A stretch of 64,000 bases of DNA from Pedobacter cryoconitis (GTDB taxonomy: Bacteria > Bacteroidota > Bacteroidia > Sphingobacteriales > Sphingobacteriaceae): the NCBI RefSeq assembly GCF_014207135.1, contig NZ_JACHCC010000004.1:248001-312000 (forward strand), written 5' to 3'. Positions 1-10,036 of the stretch are shown piece after piece. Within the stretch, counting starts at the first letter, position 1. The number at the start of each line of letters is the position of its first letter. Below the pieces are notes generated by a model. That model had not been told where the DNA came from and made no database searches. It saw nothing but the letters and a program-made list of their open reading frames with translations. The position numbers and the translations under genes were made by a program.

Positions 1-183
1 AACGCTTACGTGACGGGGATCGCGGGAAAGAATGTACAGGCAAAACTTGATCAGGGATTGCTCTTTGGTGTGCAGCCCGTCGGTAAAGGAAATATCGTAT
101 ATCTTTCAGGTGATTTGTTATTCCGCTCATTTTGGGAAAGTGGGAAGCAACTTTTTGTGAACACGATTTTTCTTGTTTTTTAA
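1..183 (+). CDS. C-terminal end of a probable M14-family zinc carboxypeptidase (partial)
   Basis: An open frame enters at base 1 and ends at the TAA at 181-183, giving about 60 residues without a start. The end contains a segment like LFRSFWESGKQLF followed by a hydrophobic tail. This resembles the C-terminus of secreted Bacteroidetes M14 carboxypeptidases, where a late beta-rich domain ends in a similar LFRAFW-type motif. The catalytic domain lies outside the window, so the family call rests on this tail alone. If correct, a peptidase sits directly upstream of the SusCD loci, which would favour a peptide or protein substrate for them. It could also be another secreted hydrolase. Confidence 0.5.
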   Translation, partial: NAYVTGIAGKNVQAKLDQGLLFGVQPVGKGNIVYLSGDLLFRSFWESGKQLFVNTIFLVF

Positions 184-424
184 TTATATCAATTCTAAAT
201 GTAATACGTGTCATTTTTTGGCGTTGTCGTTATAAAACCTATATTATCTGCTGATTTACAGAATATTTGCGCGTTAATATGGGTAACATGCAAAATTTTT
301 ATGATTTTATTCTTTGGCGATAACATCTTAATAATTAGGTCCTATATAACAAAAGTCATCTTATTGTCATATTGCTTAATCTTTTTAGTGCCCTAACAAA
401 ACGATCTCTCCATTGATCTATATT

Positions 425-450
425 TAGGTTATCAATTATTAACTAACCTA
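425..450. repeat. Short inverted repeat upstream of first SusC
   Basis: TAGGTTA at 425-431 is matched by its reverse complement TAACCTA at 444-450, with a 12-base AT-rich centre. It lies 15-40 bases before the SusC start, so it is in the 5' leader or the promoter. It could be a regulator site or a weak hairpin. The rest of 184-464 is AT-rich non-coding sequence; I saw no confident promoter match in it. Confidence 0.3.
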
Positions 451-464
451 AATTCTTATTTTTT

Positions 465-3400
465 ATGAAAAAACTTATACTAAGTTTATTCGTGTTTCTG
501 GTTGTTGCGGGAGCAGCAATTGCACAGGATCGAATAGTAACTGGTACTGTGAAGGGGAAAGATGACGGCCTTCCTATCCCTGGCGTATCAGTGAAGGTAA
601 AAGGCACAGCCAATGGGGCTGCAACCGGATCTGACGGTAGATATTCCATTAAAGTCCCTTCTGGAACTACAGCTTTAGAATTTTCTTCTATTGGTTATAC
701 CAGACAGACAGTCTTAATTACATCAGGTAGTGTTTTTAACGTTTTATTAGCCCAGGATTCACAATCTCTTGGAGAAGTTGTGGTTACCGCTCTTGGTATT
801 AATAAAGCGAAGAAGACAATCGGTTATGCAGAGACTACAGTGAAGTCTGAAGAGATCAACAAATCGGCAGCTGTAAGTTTAGCGGGTGGTCTGCAAGGTA
901 AAATTGCAGGAGCTACAATCTCTAATACTTCGGGTTCGCCAGGTGGATCTACTAAAATTATTCTGAGAGGTTATTCTTCAATTACCGGAAGTAATCAACC
1001 TTTATATGTTATTGATGGTGTTCCTCTGGATAACTCTTCATCAGCTTCCACAGATAATTATGACTTTGGAAATAATGCAAATGATATTGATCCAAACAAT
1101 ATTGAGAGCATGAGTGTATTAAAAGGATCTGCGGCTTCAGCATTATACGGATCCAGAGGATCGAATGGTGTAATCTTAATTACTACTAAAACTGGTAAAG
1201 CTGGTGGTTTTAAAATAGACTTCTCATCGGCAGCAACAATTACTCAGGTAGCCACACTTTTTACACCACAAAGTACATTTGGACAAGGCTGGAACGGATC
1301 ATTTATTCCTTCAGAAAATGGAAACTGGGGTCCGAAATATGATGGACAAATGAGAGTCTGGGGCGCTGTTGTAGATAACTCGCAGTTGTTAAAACCTTTT
1401 TCATTTATCAAAAACAATGTGCGTGACGCTTTAACTAATGGTTTGGAGTTAAACAATAACATTGCATTTAGCGGTGGAAATGACGTCTCTACTTTTTACT
1501 TCGCTTATGGTAATATTAATAGTGATGGGTATTTGCCAACAAATGCCGACTCTTATAAAAGAAATAACGTCTCTTTAAAGGGATCTACGAAATATAAGAA
1601 TTTCAGTATTGACGGGTCAATTAACTACGTGGCTAAAACTCAAAGGTTTGTTACCACTGGTGATGGGGCTTCGGGTGTAGGTTCATCTTTTTATTCAGAT
1701 ATTTTGCAAATTCCTAATGATATCCCGATCAAGGACCTGAGAGATTATCAAAATAAATTTTTCAACGTTGATAACTACTTTACGCCATACGCTGAAAACC
1801 CATATTATTCGATTTACCAAAATGGGAGTAGAAACGTAGCTGATCGTGTTTATGGTAACGTAAATATGAATTATAAAGTTGCTGACTGGCTGAATATTCA
1901 ATTACAGCAAGGCGCAGATATCAGTAATTCACAGGTGAAGATCTGGCATAATATAAATGCCCCATCGCTTGGTAGTTATAATGCGGGAGGAAATATTGAA
2001 GGTGCTGTAAGAGCTCCTGACGTTGGTAACGTAATTGAACAATCTTATAAAAGTTATGAATACGATACCAAGTTAAATGCTATTTTCAATAAACAGCTAA
2101 ATTCTAAATTTGATTTGGATGGATTAATCGGAGTGAACTATAATGACAGAGGAGTAAGAGATCTAAGTACAGGAATTGAAGGCCTGGCTATCCCTGGTTT
2201 CTTTGACATCAGTAACAGTTCTAATAAGCCTACTAGTTTTGAAGTAGAAACCCACAGGAGATTGTTCGGTCTTTATGGTCAGGCAACTTTAGGATACAAT
2301 AAGTATCTGTACTTAACTGTAACTGCAAGAAATGACTGGACCTCAACCCTGGCACCAGGTAAAAATAGTTACATCTATCCTGGCGCAAGTTTAGCGTATC
2401 TGGCCTCAGAAGCATTTGATCTGAGTAATACGCCGATCAGCTTTTTGAAATTAAGAGCCAGTTATGGACAAACAGGTAGTGATACAAATCCATACAGGAT
2501 CAATGACGTCTTAAATGCAACAAATATACCTCTTGGTTTTGGAAACATTACTTTCCCGGTGGCTGGTGTACCAGGATTTACTGTCTCAAAAATATTGAAC
2601 AATCCAAATCTGAAACCTGAAAAGGTTAGTGAAACTGAATTTGGAGGTGAGATCAGATTCTTAAAAGACAGAATTAGTCTGGATGCGACTTACTATAATA
2701 AAATCAGAAAAGATCAGATCTTACCAGTACCTGCTGATCCTGCTTCAGGATATAACTTTACTTTGCAGAATTTTGGTAAAGTACAAAACAAAGGAATTGA
2801 GATTGCTTTGAATATAAAACCAATCCTGTCAAAAGACTTCCAATGGAACTTGAACTATACTTTCGCCAGGGACAGAAACAAAGTTCTTTCGTTGCCAGCA
2901 GGATTAGATAAGGTAGTCCTGAATTCGGCTTATGACGCTCAGTTTGTGGCGATTGTAGGGCAGCCATTAGGGGTTATTCAGGCACCGGTGGCTTCTTATG
3001 ATCCACAGGGACATATTATTGTGGATGGCAATGGTTTTCCTGTTCAGTCAGCAACAAATGGTACTTATGGAAATATGCAACGCGATTTCAGTATGGGATT
3101 GAGTAATACATTCACCTACAAAAACTGGACTCTTGGATTTACACTGGACTGGCAAAAAGGTGGGGTATTTTATTCTGGAACGGCTGATGATTTACTCTTT
3201 GTAGGCTCTGACCCGAAAACATTATACAATGACCGTAGACCATTTGTCGTACCTAATTCCGTTCAACAGGTGACAGGTGCAAATGGGGCAGTAACTTATG
3301 TTGAAAACTCAACACAAATTCCAGAGGCTAAAATACAGGATTATTACTATCCAACAACCAATAGGGCATTAGCTTATCAAGACAGGATTTTAAGTAAATC

Positions 3401-3647
3401 ATTCCTGAAACTGAGAGAGGCTACTTTGAGTTACTCCTTACCAAAATCTGTAGCTAATAAGATCCTTGCTCAACATGTTACCGTGTCAGTATTTGGAAGA
3501 AACCTCATCACTTGGTTGCCGGCTTCAAACAAGACGATTGACCCGGAGGTTTCCAACTTTGGTACTGATTTAGCAAGTGAGTTTGGTGAGTTCAGAACAG
3601 CTCCTCCTGTAAGGTTCTTCGGAGCTACATTAAAGGTTACATTCTAA
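465..3647 (+). CDS. SusC/RagA-family TonB-linked outer membrane protein
   Basis: This 1060-aa protein is a TonB-dependent outer-membrane channel that imports nutrients captured by its SusD partner. A signal peptide ends near residue 20 (AIAQ|D). A carboxypeptidase-D-like beta domain follows at about 24-105 (GLPIPGVSVKVKG). The plug begins at EVVVTALGINKAKKT near residue 104 and includes PLYVIDGVPLDN and VLKGSAASALYGSRGSNGVI, both standard SusC plug motifs. The rest is barrel, ending in LKVTF with a terminal aromatic. There is no N-terminal STN domain and no sigma/anti-sigma pair beside it. The SusD partner starts 11 bases after the stop. The substrate is not visible from sequence. Confidence 0.95.
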   Translation: MKKLILSLFVFLVVAGAAIAQDRIVTGTVKGKDDGLPIPGVSVKVKGTANGAATGSDGRYSIKVPSGTTALEFSSIGYTRQTVLITSGSVFNVLLAQDSQSLGEVVVTALGINKAKKTIGYAETTVKSEEINKSAAVSLAGGLQGKIAGATISNTSGSPGGSTKIILRGYSSITGSNQPLYVIDGVPLDNSSSASTDNYDFGNNANDIDPNNIESMSVLKGSAASALYGSRGSNGVILITTKTGKAGGFKIDFSSAATITQVATLFTPQSTFGQGWNGSFIPSENGNWGPKYDGQMRVWGAVVDNSQLLKPFSFIKNNVRDALTNGLELNNNIAFSGGNDVSTFYFAYGNINSDGYLPTNADSYKRNNVSLKGSTKYKNFSIDGSINYVAKTQRFVTTGDGASGVGSSFYSDILQIPNDIPIKDLRDYQNKFFNVDNYFTPYAENPYYSIYQNGSRNVADRVYGNVNMNYKVADWLNIQLQQGADISNSQVKIWHNINAPSLGSYNAGGNIEGAVRAPDVGNVIEQSYKSYEYDTKLNAIFNKQLNSKFDLDGLIGVNYNDRGVRDLSTGIEGLAIPGFFDISNSSNKPTSFEVETHRRLFGLYGQATLGYNKYLYLTVTARNDWTSTLAPGKNSYIYPGASLAYLASEAFDLSNTPISFLKLRASYGQTGSDTNPYRINDVLNATNIPLGFGNITFPVAGVPGFTVSKILNNPNLKPEKVSETEFGGEIRFLKDRISLDATYYNKIRKDQILPVPADPASGYNFTLQNFGKVQNKGIEIALNIKPILSKDFQWNLNYTFARDRNKVLSLPAGLDKVVLNSAYDAQFVAIVGQPLGVIQAPVASYDPQGHIIVDGNGFPVQSATNGTYGNMQRDFSMGLSNTFTYKNWTLGFTLDWQKGGVFYSGTADDLLFVGSDPKTLYNDRRPFVVPNSVQQVTGANGAVTYVENSTQIPEAKIQDYYYPTTNRALAYQDRILSKSFLKLREATLSYSLPKSVANKILAQHVTVSVFGRNLITWLPASNKTIDPEVSNFGTDLASEFGEFRTAPPVRFFGATLKVTF

Positions 3648-3658
3648 AAAACTGAAAG

Positions 3659-5149
3659 ATGAAAAAGACTAATTTAAAATATAATACGCTGATACTTTCA
3701 GCAGTTCTGCTGCTTTCATTCGGATGTAAAAAAACGCTGGATGTTAATACAGACCCAAATAATCCCCTGATTGAGAAGGCTACACCTGAGGTTTTGTTCC
3801 CTTCTGCAGTAATGTCTACTGCCGGTAGAGTTGGAGGTGAATTAACTATTCTTGGTGGAATGTGGTCTCAATATTTCACACAGGCGAATTCCTCGAATCA
3901 ATATAAGAACATTGACTCCTATAATTTGACGAAAAATGATCTAAATGGAGATTATCAGGAATTGTTCTCTGGAGCTTTGATGGATTATCAGCTGGCTTTA
4001 TCAAAAGCGCAGGCGCGTAATGACTGGAAGTATAATCTGATGTGTACAGCGATGAAAGCTTATACTTATGAGGTATTGGTTGATTTGTATGATAAAGTTC
4101 CCTACACCGAAGCTTTTCAGGGTTTGGCTAATCTGCAGCCAAAATTTGATGATGGGGACAAAATTTATACAGGCTTAATTGCGGAAATAGACGCAGCCCT
4201 AGCTAAAGATTATACGTCTGGTAGTTTAACTGCTACCCAGCAGGCAACTGATTTTATTTTTAAAGGGGATATGGGGCTTTGGACTCAATTTGCCAATACG
4301 CTGAAATTAAAGATGTACCTGCGTATGGTAAATGCAAATCCGTCAGCCGCGCAGGCAGGGATTGCTAAACTGTACCAATCCGGAGCTAAGTTTTTAACTA
4401 TAAATGCTGGGATCGCTACCTGGGATGGTACCGCGAATAACAGTAATCCTTTTTATGAATATAATATCAGACGTTTAAATGTACAAACTAATTTAAAAGC
4501 AAGTAAAACTTTTACAAGTTGGTTAACGGGAAATAATGATCCAAGGGTGGTTAATTATTTTGGTACAGCTAATCCTGTTCCTATGAATCAGGGAGATTAC
4601 TCTGCTTCTGCAACTGATCAGCCAACTTATGCAAACGCAACAGTGTTTGCGCAAACAGCTAAAGATCCGGTTTGGTTTTTCACAGCAGCAGAGTCTTATT
4701 TTATGCAGGCTGAAGCTTTGGAGCGTTACTTTGGTGGTACTGGCGCACAGGCAGCTTATAATGCAGGTTTAATTGCGGCATTTGCACAAGCAGGTTACGT
4801 CTTAACGGCAGGTAGTACTGATCCGCTGTGGACTACTTATGCTTATCCTGTTGGAGGAACGTTGGAAAATAAAATAGAGGCTATTGTTACGCAGAAATGG
4901 GCTTCGTTTCCTGGAACACATGACTTAGAAGCATTCTTTGAGCAACAACGTACGGGATATCCAAGTGTTAGTCCTGTTTATTCTACAGACCCGAATTATG
5001 TACCAGGTAAGCTGGTGTATGCCATAAATGGGGTAACTCCTGGAAAACAGTTTCCAAGACGACTGGTATTCCCGGCTGTTTCAACAGACAGGAATATAAA
5101 TGCTCCGGCACCAGTTCCGATCACAACTAAAGTTTGGTGGGGTAAATAA
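3659..5149 (+). CDS. SusD/RagB-like nutrient-binding lipoprotein (SusD-like_2 type)
   Basis: This 496-aa surface lipoprotein caps the SusC channel and binds substrate. The lipobox is LLLSFGCKK near residue 23, followed by LDVNTDPNNP, typical of the SusD-like_2 subgroup. The helical TPR-like core includes KAYTYEVLVDLYDKVPYTEA at about residues 134-153 and TLKLKMYLRM further on. The C-terminal end has the SFPGTHDLEAFFEQQRTGYP region that corresponds to the FEAWTEYRRTGYP block of the second SusD here. It follows SusC by 11 bases and is followed 21 bases later by two lipoproteins, suggesting one four-gene operon. Confidence 0.93.
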   Translation: MKKTNLKYNTLILSAVLLLSFGCKKTLDVNTDPNNPLIEKATPEVLFPSAVMSTAGRVGGELTILGGMWSQYFTQANSSNQYKNIDSYNLTKNDLNGDYQELFSGALMDYQLALSKAQARNDWKYNLMCTAMKAYTYEVLVDLYDKVPYTEAFQGLANLQPKFDDGDKIYTGLIAEIDAALAKDYTSGSLTATQQATDFIFKGDMGLWTQFANTLKLKMYLRMVNANPSAAQAGIAKLYQSGAKFLTINAGIATWDGTANNSNPFYEYNIRRLNVQTNLKASKTFTSWLTGNNDPRVVNYFGTANPVPMNQGDYSASATDQPTYANATVFAQTAKDPVWFFTAAESYFMQAEALERYFGGTGAQAAYNAGLIAAFAQAGYVLTAGSTDPLWTTYAYPVGGTLENKIEAIVTQKWASFPGTHDLEAFFEQQRTGYPSVSPVYSTDPNYVPGKLVYAINGVTPGKQFPRRLVFPAVSTDRNINAPAPVPITTKVWWGK

Positions 5150-5170
5150 TCAGTTTTAATTTTAAAGAAA

Positions 5171-5830
5171 ATGATGAAAAAATATATAGCAATTCTCGGC
5201 CTGGGTATCCTGGGTCTGACATTCAGCTCTTGTAGAAAGGAGCCTTCATTTAATTATCCTGCGGGGACAGTCGGAATTTCAAAAGTAACACAATATCCTA
5301 TTTTGACACTCAAAGGAACTAGGGTAATAGTACAACCTATAGGTGCGGCATTTACGGATCCGGGGGCGACGGCTCTGGAAGGAACAAATCCATTGACTCC
5401 TGTAGTTACGGGTTCAGTGAATGTGAATGTTGCGGGTGTTTATACCATAACCTATACAGCAACCAATAGGGATGGTTTTCCTGCTTCTATAGCGAGAACA
5501 GTAGCTATTTATGATACTAAGCCGGACGCAGTAGCCAATGATTTTTCAGGTTCCTATCTGAGAGCAGCTACCAAAGCGTCGGCGGTATGGACAAAGCTTG
5601 CTCCTGGTGTTTATTCAGTTTTGAACCCAGGCGGGGCAGCGGGTGCAACATTGAGTGTAATTGCATTCAATCAAACTGGATCAACTATAAACATCCCTCA
5701 GCAAAACGCGAGTGATGGGACGTCAACTGCGTCGGCAAATGAAACTTATAACATTGCAACATCAAGTTATTCATGGGTAATTATTAATCCTGGTTATGGT
5801 GGGTCGCTTCGTTCTTTTGTTAAACAATAA
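5171..5830 (+). CDS. Surface lipoprotein with DUF5011/5012-like Ig fold, SusCD accessory
   Basis: This 219-aa lipoprotein has a lipobox LTFSSCRKE near residue 20. Residues about 50-115 look like an immunoglobulin-type DUF5011/5012 domain: AAFTDPGATALEG, then VAGVYTITYTATNRDGFPAS. The C-terminal part is beta-rich and Ser/Thr/Asn-rich. The start codon could be either of two adjacent ATGs (5171 or 5174). Proteins of this type commonly follow SusD-like_2 genes and are thought to help bind substrate at the cell surface; that role is inferred from context. Confidence 0.7.
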   Translation: MMKKYIAILGLGILGLTFSSCRKEPSFNYPAGTVGISKVTQYPILTLKGTRVIVQPIGAAFTDPGATALEGTNPLTPVVTGSVNVNVAGVYTITYTATNRDGFPASIARTVAIYDTKPDAVANDFSGSYLRAATKASAVWTKLAPGVYSVLNPGGAAGATLSVIAFNQTGSTINIPQQNASDGTSTASANETYNIATSSYSWVIINPGYGGSLRSFVKQ

Positions 5831-5844
5831 TTAAACTATTTAAG

Positions 5845-6363
5845 ATGAAAAAATACTTATATATATTGACACTATGTGTGTTTGCGCTCTCATCTTGTAA
5901 AAAAGATGCGGGGCCAGGAGGGACGGCAGTACAGAATATGGCGAATGAATGGTGGGTTCAGGTCCAGACTGTTAATCCAACGACAGGTGCTGTTATTGAT
6001 AATACGGATAAACATTATTATAAGTTATCTACTTATAATACCTCTGATAATTCATCAACTATGATGTGGTTTGATGATAGTGACGCTAAAGGTTACAATG
6101 GAGAGAAAATTAAAGTTAATGTTGTTCAATCCAGCCTGACCTTCTCTGTTACAAATGCAGCTGATGTCTCTGGAAATATTCCTGCACCGGGTACAGTGAG
6201 TGTAGCTAATGGTAAGATCATTCCAAATGGAGCAGTTGGTCCATCCTCTAAAGCTGTTACAGATGCAATTTCTTATGATGTTACCCTTGCTTCTGATGTC
6301 ACTCCGGTTATTTATAGATTTACTGGTTATGCAAGGACAAGATTTGTCGGTGATGACCACTAG
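5845..6363 (+). CDS. Lipid-binding-type small lipoprotein (PF12888-like)
   Basis: This 172-aa lipoprotein has the lipobox FALSSCKKD near residue 17. Its features are NEWWVQVQT near the start, YKLSTYNTSDN, MMWFDDS, and a C-terminal YRFTGYARTRFVGDDH, which match my memory of the Bacteroidetes 'lipid-binding' putative hydrolase family found next to SusCD and DUF5012 proteins. It starts 14 bases after the previous stop and is the last gene before two hairpins, so it probably closes the operon. Enzymatic activity is unproven for this family. Confidence 0.65.
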   Translation: MKKYLYILTLCVFALSSCKKDAGPGGTAVQNMANEWWVQVQTVNPTTGAVIDNTDKHYYKLSTYNTSDNSSTMMWFDDSDAKGYNGEKIKVNVVQSSLTFSVTNAADVSGNIPAPGTVSVANGKIIPNGAVGPSSKAVTDAISYDVTLASDVTPVIYRFTGYARTRFVGDDH

Positions 6364-6385
6364 GCATTAAATTTAACTCATATTA

Positions 6386-6423
6386 AATCCCCGTGTGATT
6401 CTCAGATCATACGGGGATTTTTT
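6386..6423 (+). terminator. Rho-independent terminator after first SusCD operon
   Basis: A 14-bp stem (6386-6399 with 6406-6419, one G-U pair) closes a 6-base loop and runs into six T residues. It lies 22 bases after the lipoprotein stop and fits the end of the first SusCD operon. Confidence 0.85.
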
Positions 6424-6499
6424 AGTTTAAGGCGCATCATTTATCGTTGATTTTTCACTGAAAAATGATAATAACATAAAATAAATGTTAACAAATGTT

Positions 6500-6536
6500 A
6501 AAGCTCTGTGTGATTTTGGGTTGCACAGAGCTTTTT
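6500..6536 (+). terminator. Second tandem terminator-like hairpin
   Basis: An 11-bp perfect stem (6500-6510 with 6524-6534) is followed by a T run. It shares the GTGTGATT start of the loop region and the TTTTAGTTTAA tail with the terminator about 100 bases upstream, so the two look like diverged copies. The rest of 6364-6784 holds no gene that I can see and must include the promoter for the second SusC; I found no clear TTTG/TAnnTTTG pair. Confidence 0.7.
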
Positions 6537-6784
6537 AGTTTAACCGACGTTGATATTAGCATGATTAAGCATAAATAAGGCCTTTTCTTGAGTGAAATTG
6601 AATAATTGATAAGAAAGATAATGCAGAACAGTTTGTTTTTGGCGTAAGGTGTTGCTAAAGAGTTAGTTTGCTTTATTTTTTATGTTCCAACATCGAAATT
6701 TGAGCTAAAATGCTCAAAATGATGATATTTAGTATTAAATTAGCCGCCAATTAACTATTATTTATAACCTAGACAATTTAATTT

Positions 6785-9700
6785 ATGAAACGACTTATAC
6801 TAAGTTTGTTCATATTTTTGTGCGTTGCAGGGACTGCATCTGCGCAAGATAGAACGATAACTGGTACTGTTACCGGAAAGGATGATGGGCAACCTCTTCC
6901 TGGTGTCAGCGTAAAAATCAAAGGAGCACAGGGCGGTGCTCAAACTGGAATCGATGGTAAGTATGCAATTAAGGTAGCTTCTGGAGCAACAGCAATAGAA
7001 TTCAGCTCAATTGGCTACGTTTCGCAATCAGTTGCGATTAAAGGGACTATCATTAACGTTAGTTTATTAGCAGACTCTAAGGCTCTTGGAGAGGTAGTTG
7101 TAACTGCGAACGCAATTAAAAGAGAAAAAAGAACATTAGGATATTCTGCACCAACTATTAAAAACTCTGAATTGACAGAGGGTGGTAACCCTAGTGCAAT
7201 CAACTCTTTAGTAGGTAAAGTAGCAGGTGTGAACATTTCAACATCTTCTAATACACCAGGTAGTTCATCGAGAGTTGTACTTCGTGGAGGATCTTCAATC
7301 TCAGGATCTAACCAGGCTCTGATCGTTGTTGATGGTGTTCCGGTAGATAACTCAAGTATCACTGGTGGTTCATCCAGCTTAAACAGTGTTGACTTTGGTA
7401 ACAGAGGAAATGATATTGCTCCTGATGATATCGCTTCAGTTACAGTATTGAAAGGCCCGGCTGCGGCTGCACTTTACGGATCACGTGCTTCTAACGGAGC
7501 CTTGATTATTACCACTAAAGGTGGTTCTAAAAACGCGAAGACAGCAATCACATTTAACACTTCAAATACATTTTCATCAGTTTTAAAGTTACCAGATTTC
7601 CAGAATGAATACGGACAAGGTTACTATACTAAACAAAATCCGGATGGAACTCCTGTTTATAACGGTGATTTTAGAGAAAACGGTAGCTGGGGTGCCCCTT
7701 TTACTGGTGTAGTACAGCCATGGGGACAAATGATTGACGGTGTTCGTCAGCAAAAACCTTATTCAGCAGTAAAAAACAATGTTCGTGACTTTTTCTCAAC
7801 TGGATTTGCTTCTGATAACAACATTAGCTTTGCAGGTGGTGGTGATAAAACAACATTTTACTTAGGCCTGAACTCTTTGAACTCTAATGGTGTTTTTCCA
7901 GGTGATAAAGATGTGTTCAACAAATATGGTGTAAGATTTAACGGTACAGCAGAATTGAGCAAAAAATTCACTGCTGGTATCAATTTTAACTACAATAAAA
8001 TCGGAAGTAACCAGGTTGCTGGTGGACAAGGTTCTTCATCCGTATTTAACAATGTTCTTCAAACGCCGAGAGATATCAATATCGTTGGGTTAAAAGACTT
8101 AAATAATAAATACAACGGTTACGGTTATACAGACGCTAATGGTGTAGTTCAGCCAAATACATATGGTTATTACGGAGCTTATACTCAAAATCCATACTGG
8201 GTACTTCAGAACTATGATAACTTTGATGATGTTAGCCGTGTAACAGGAAACTTTAACCTTGCCTATAAGCCGCTTTCATGGCTTGATGTAACTGAAAGAG
8301 TTGGTATTGATACCTATTCTGACAGACGCAGAAGTCAGGCTCCAAAGTTTAACTATGTTCCTGCAAGTGTTAACAATGCTCCATATACTACTTCAAACAG
8401 AGTTTCAAGTAATGGTGGTTATGAAATCGATCAGTTTAACGTTACCGAACTGGTACACGATTTAATGGTTACTGCTCGTCATAAATTCAATGAAGATTTT
8501 GAAGGATCATTCATGTTGGGTAATAACGTTCGTCAAAGATCTGCTACTTCAACTCAGATTTCTACCAATACATCAGGTGGTTTAGTTGCACCAGGATGGT
8601 ACAATCTTGCGAATAGTAATGGTCCTTTGAATGTTGTTCAGGATAATATGAGCAGAAGAAGATTAGTTGGTCTGTATGCAGATTTAAACTTATCTTATAA
8701 AAACTTCCTGTTTGTTGAAGCTACTGCGAGAAATGACTGGTCTTCAACTTTACCTGTTCAGAATAACTCATTCTTTTATCCAAGTGTAAGTGGTTCATTC
8801 GTGTTCTCTGAATTGTTGAAAAACTCTTCAATAGCTGATTGGTTAAGTTATGGTAAAATCAGATCTAGCTGGGCTCAGGTAGGTAACGATACTGATCCTT
8901 ATCAGTTAGCTACTACTTTTGCAAGAGGTCAGATCAATGGAAACTTTGGTAGTACGATCTTTCCTTTAGCTGGTGTTCCAGGATTAATGGCTAACACAAC
9001 TATCGGAAACTTTAATCTTAAGCCAGAAAAAACAGCTTCTTTCGAAATCGGAACAGAACTGGGTTTCTTCGGTGGAAGACTTTCTGCTGATGTTAGTTAT
9101 TACAAAAACAAATCTACAAATCAAATTATAAGTATCCCTGTTCCTAATTCAACGGGTTATAGTTTCCAGTTGATCAATGCTGGTGAAATCCAAAATAAAG
9201 GGATCGAGCTAAGCTTAAGAGGTACTGTTTTGAAAACTACAGATATTACCTGGGAGCTTACCGGAACTTACACTAAAAACACAAACTTAGTTGTAGACCT
9301 TATGCCAGGTATCGAGCAGATCAGTTTAGGCGGACCTGTAGGTGCATCAATTGTGGCAGCTAAAGGAAGACCTTATGGTGAGTTTTATGCTATAACAGAT
9401 GCAAAAGATGCACAAGGCAGAACTATTGTAGATCCAAAAACAGGTATGCCTCTTCCAACAAGTAAACCACAGTATTTAGGAAGTTATAATCCAAAATATC
9501 AGGCTTCATTCGGAACTACTTTCCGTTACAAGCAATTGACTTTAGGAGTTTTATTTGATACTAAACAAGGTGGTGTATTCTACTCAAGAACTAAAGGTAC
9601 TTTAGGTTTCGTAGGAGCTTCTGCTGAAACTGGTGGTGACAGGTTCAATCAGATCTGGCCTAATTCAGTAGTTCTGGATGCCAATGGTAACAGTGTTCCA

Positions 9701-10018
9701 AATACAACAACTTACAACAAACAAGATTACTGGAACGGAAGTCCAAATCCTGGAACTAACATAGTTGATGCTTCTTACATTAAGTTGCGTACAGCAAGTC
9801 TTAACTATGCATTTACTAAAGATCAGTTAAGACGTACTCCATTCGGAGCGTTATCAATCGGTCTTTATGGAAACAACTTATTTATCTGGACTCCATCGTC
9901 TAATAAATATGCCGATCCAGAGGTTAACTCTGCCGGAGCAGGTAACGTACAAGGTTTTGACTTTACAGCACAGCCATCAGTACGTAACTACGGTGTTAAT
10001 CTAAAAGTTACATTCTAA
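6785..10018 (+). CDS. SusC/RagA-family TonB-linked outer membrane protein (second copy)
   Basis: This 1077-aa protein is a paralogue of the SusC at 465-3647. The first 45 codons are nearly the same (MKRLILSLFIFLCVAG here), then the sequences diverge through the barrel. The signal peptide ends at TASAQ, the CarboxypepD-like domain has GQPLPGVSVKIKG, and the plug has ALIVVDGVPVDNS and VLKGPAAAALYGSRASNGAL. It ends in VNLKVTF. The SusD partner starts 18 bases downstream. No regulator is adjacent. Codon use is richer in Bacteroidetes-preferred GGT, GTT and TCT than in the first copy, which could mean higher expression; that is an impression only. Confidence 0.95.
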   Translation: MKRLILSLFIFLCVAGTASAQDRTITGTVTGKDDGQPLPGVSVKIKGAQGGAQTGIDGKYAIKVASGATAIEFSSIGYVSQSVAIKGTIINVSLLADSKALGEVVVTANAIKREKRTLGYSAPTIKNSELTEGGNPSAINSLVGKVAGVNISTSSNTPGSSSRVVLRGGSSISGSNQALIVVDGVPVDNSSITGGSSSLNSVDFGNRGNDIAPDDIASVTVLKGPAAAALYGSRASNGALIITTKGGSKNAKTAITFNTSNTFSSVLKLPDFQNEYGQGYYTKQNPDGTPVYNGDFRENGSWGAPFTGVVQPWGQMIDGVRQQKPYSAVKNNVRDFFSTGFASDNNISFAGGGDKTTFYLGLNSLNSNGVFPGDKDVFNKYGVRFNGTAELSKKFTAGINFNYNKIGSNQVAGGQGSSSVFNNVLQTPRDINIVGLKDLNNKYNGYGYTDANGVVQPNTYGYYGAYTQNPYWVLQNYDNFDDVSRVTGNFNLAYKPLSWLDVTERVGIDTYSDRRRSQAPKFNYVPASVNNAPYTTSNRVSSNGGYEIDQFNVTELVHDLMVTARHKFNEDFEGSFMLGNNVRQRSATSTQISTNTSGGLVAPGWYNLANSNGPLNVVQDNMSRRRLVGLYADLNLSYKNFLFVEATARNDWSSTLPVQNNSFFYPSVSGSFVFSELLKNSSIADWLSYGKIRSSWAQVGNDTDPYQLATTFARGQINGNFGSTIFPLAGVPGLMANTTIGNFNLKPEKTASFEIGTELGFFGGRLSADVSYYKNKSTNQIISIPVPNSTGYSFQLINAGEIQNKGIELSLRGTVLKTTDITWELTGTYTKNTNLVVDLMPGIEQISLGGPVGASIVAAKGRPYGEFYAITDAKDAQGRTIVDPKTGMPLPTSKPQYLGSYNPKYQASFGTTFRYKQLTLGVLFDTKQGGVFYSRTKGTLGFVGASAETGGDRFNQIWPNSVVLDANGNSVPNTTTYNKQDYWNGSPNPGTNIVDASYIKLRTASLNYAFTKDQLRRTPFGALSIGLYGNNLFIWTPSSNKYADPEVNSAGAGNVQGFDFTAQPSVRNYGVNLKVTF

Positions 10019-10036
10019 TAAAAGTATTATAGTATT

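Noticed and set aside
208..396. 62-codon open frame on the plus strand before the first SusC
   Set aside because: Hydrophobic AT-rich translation without a plausible start context or family; more likely chance in an intergenic leader.
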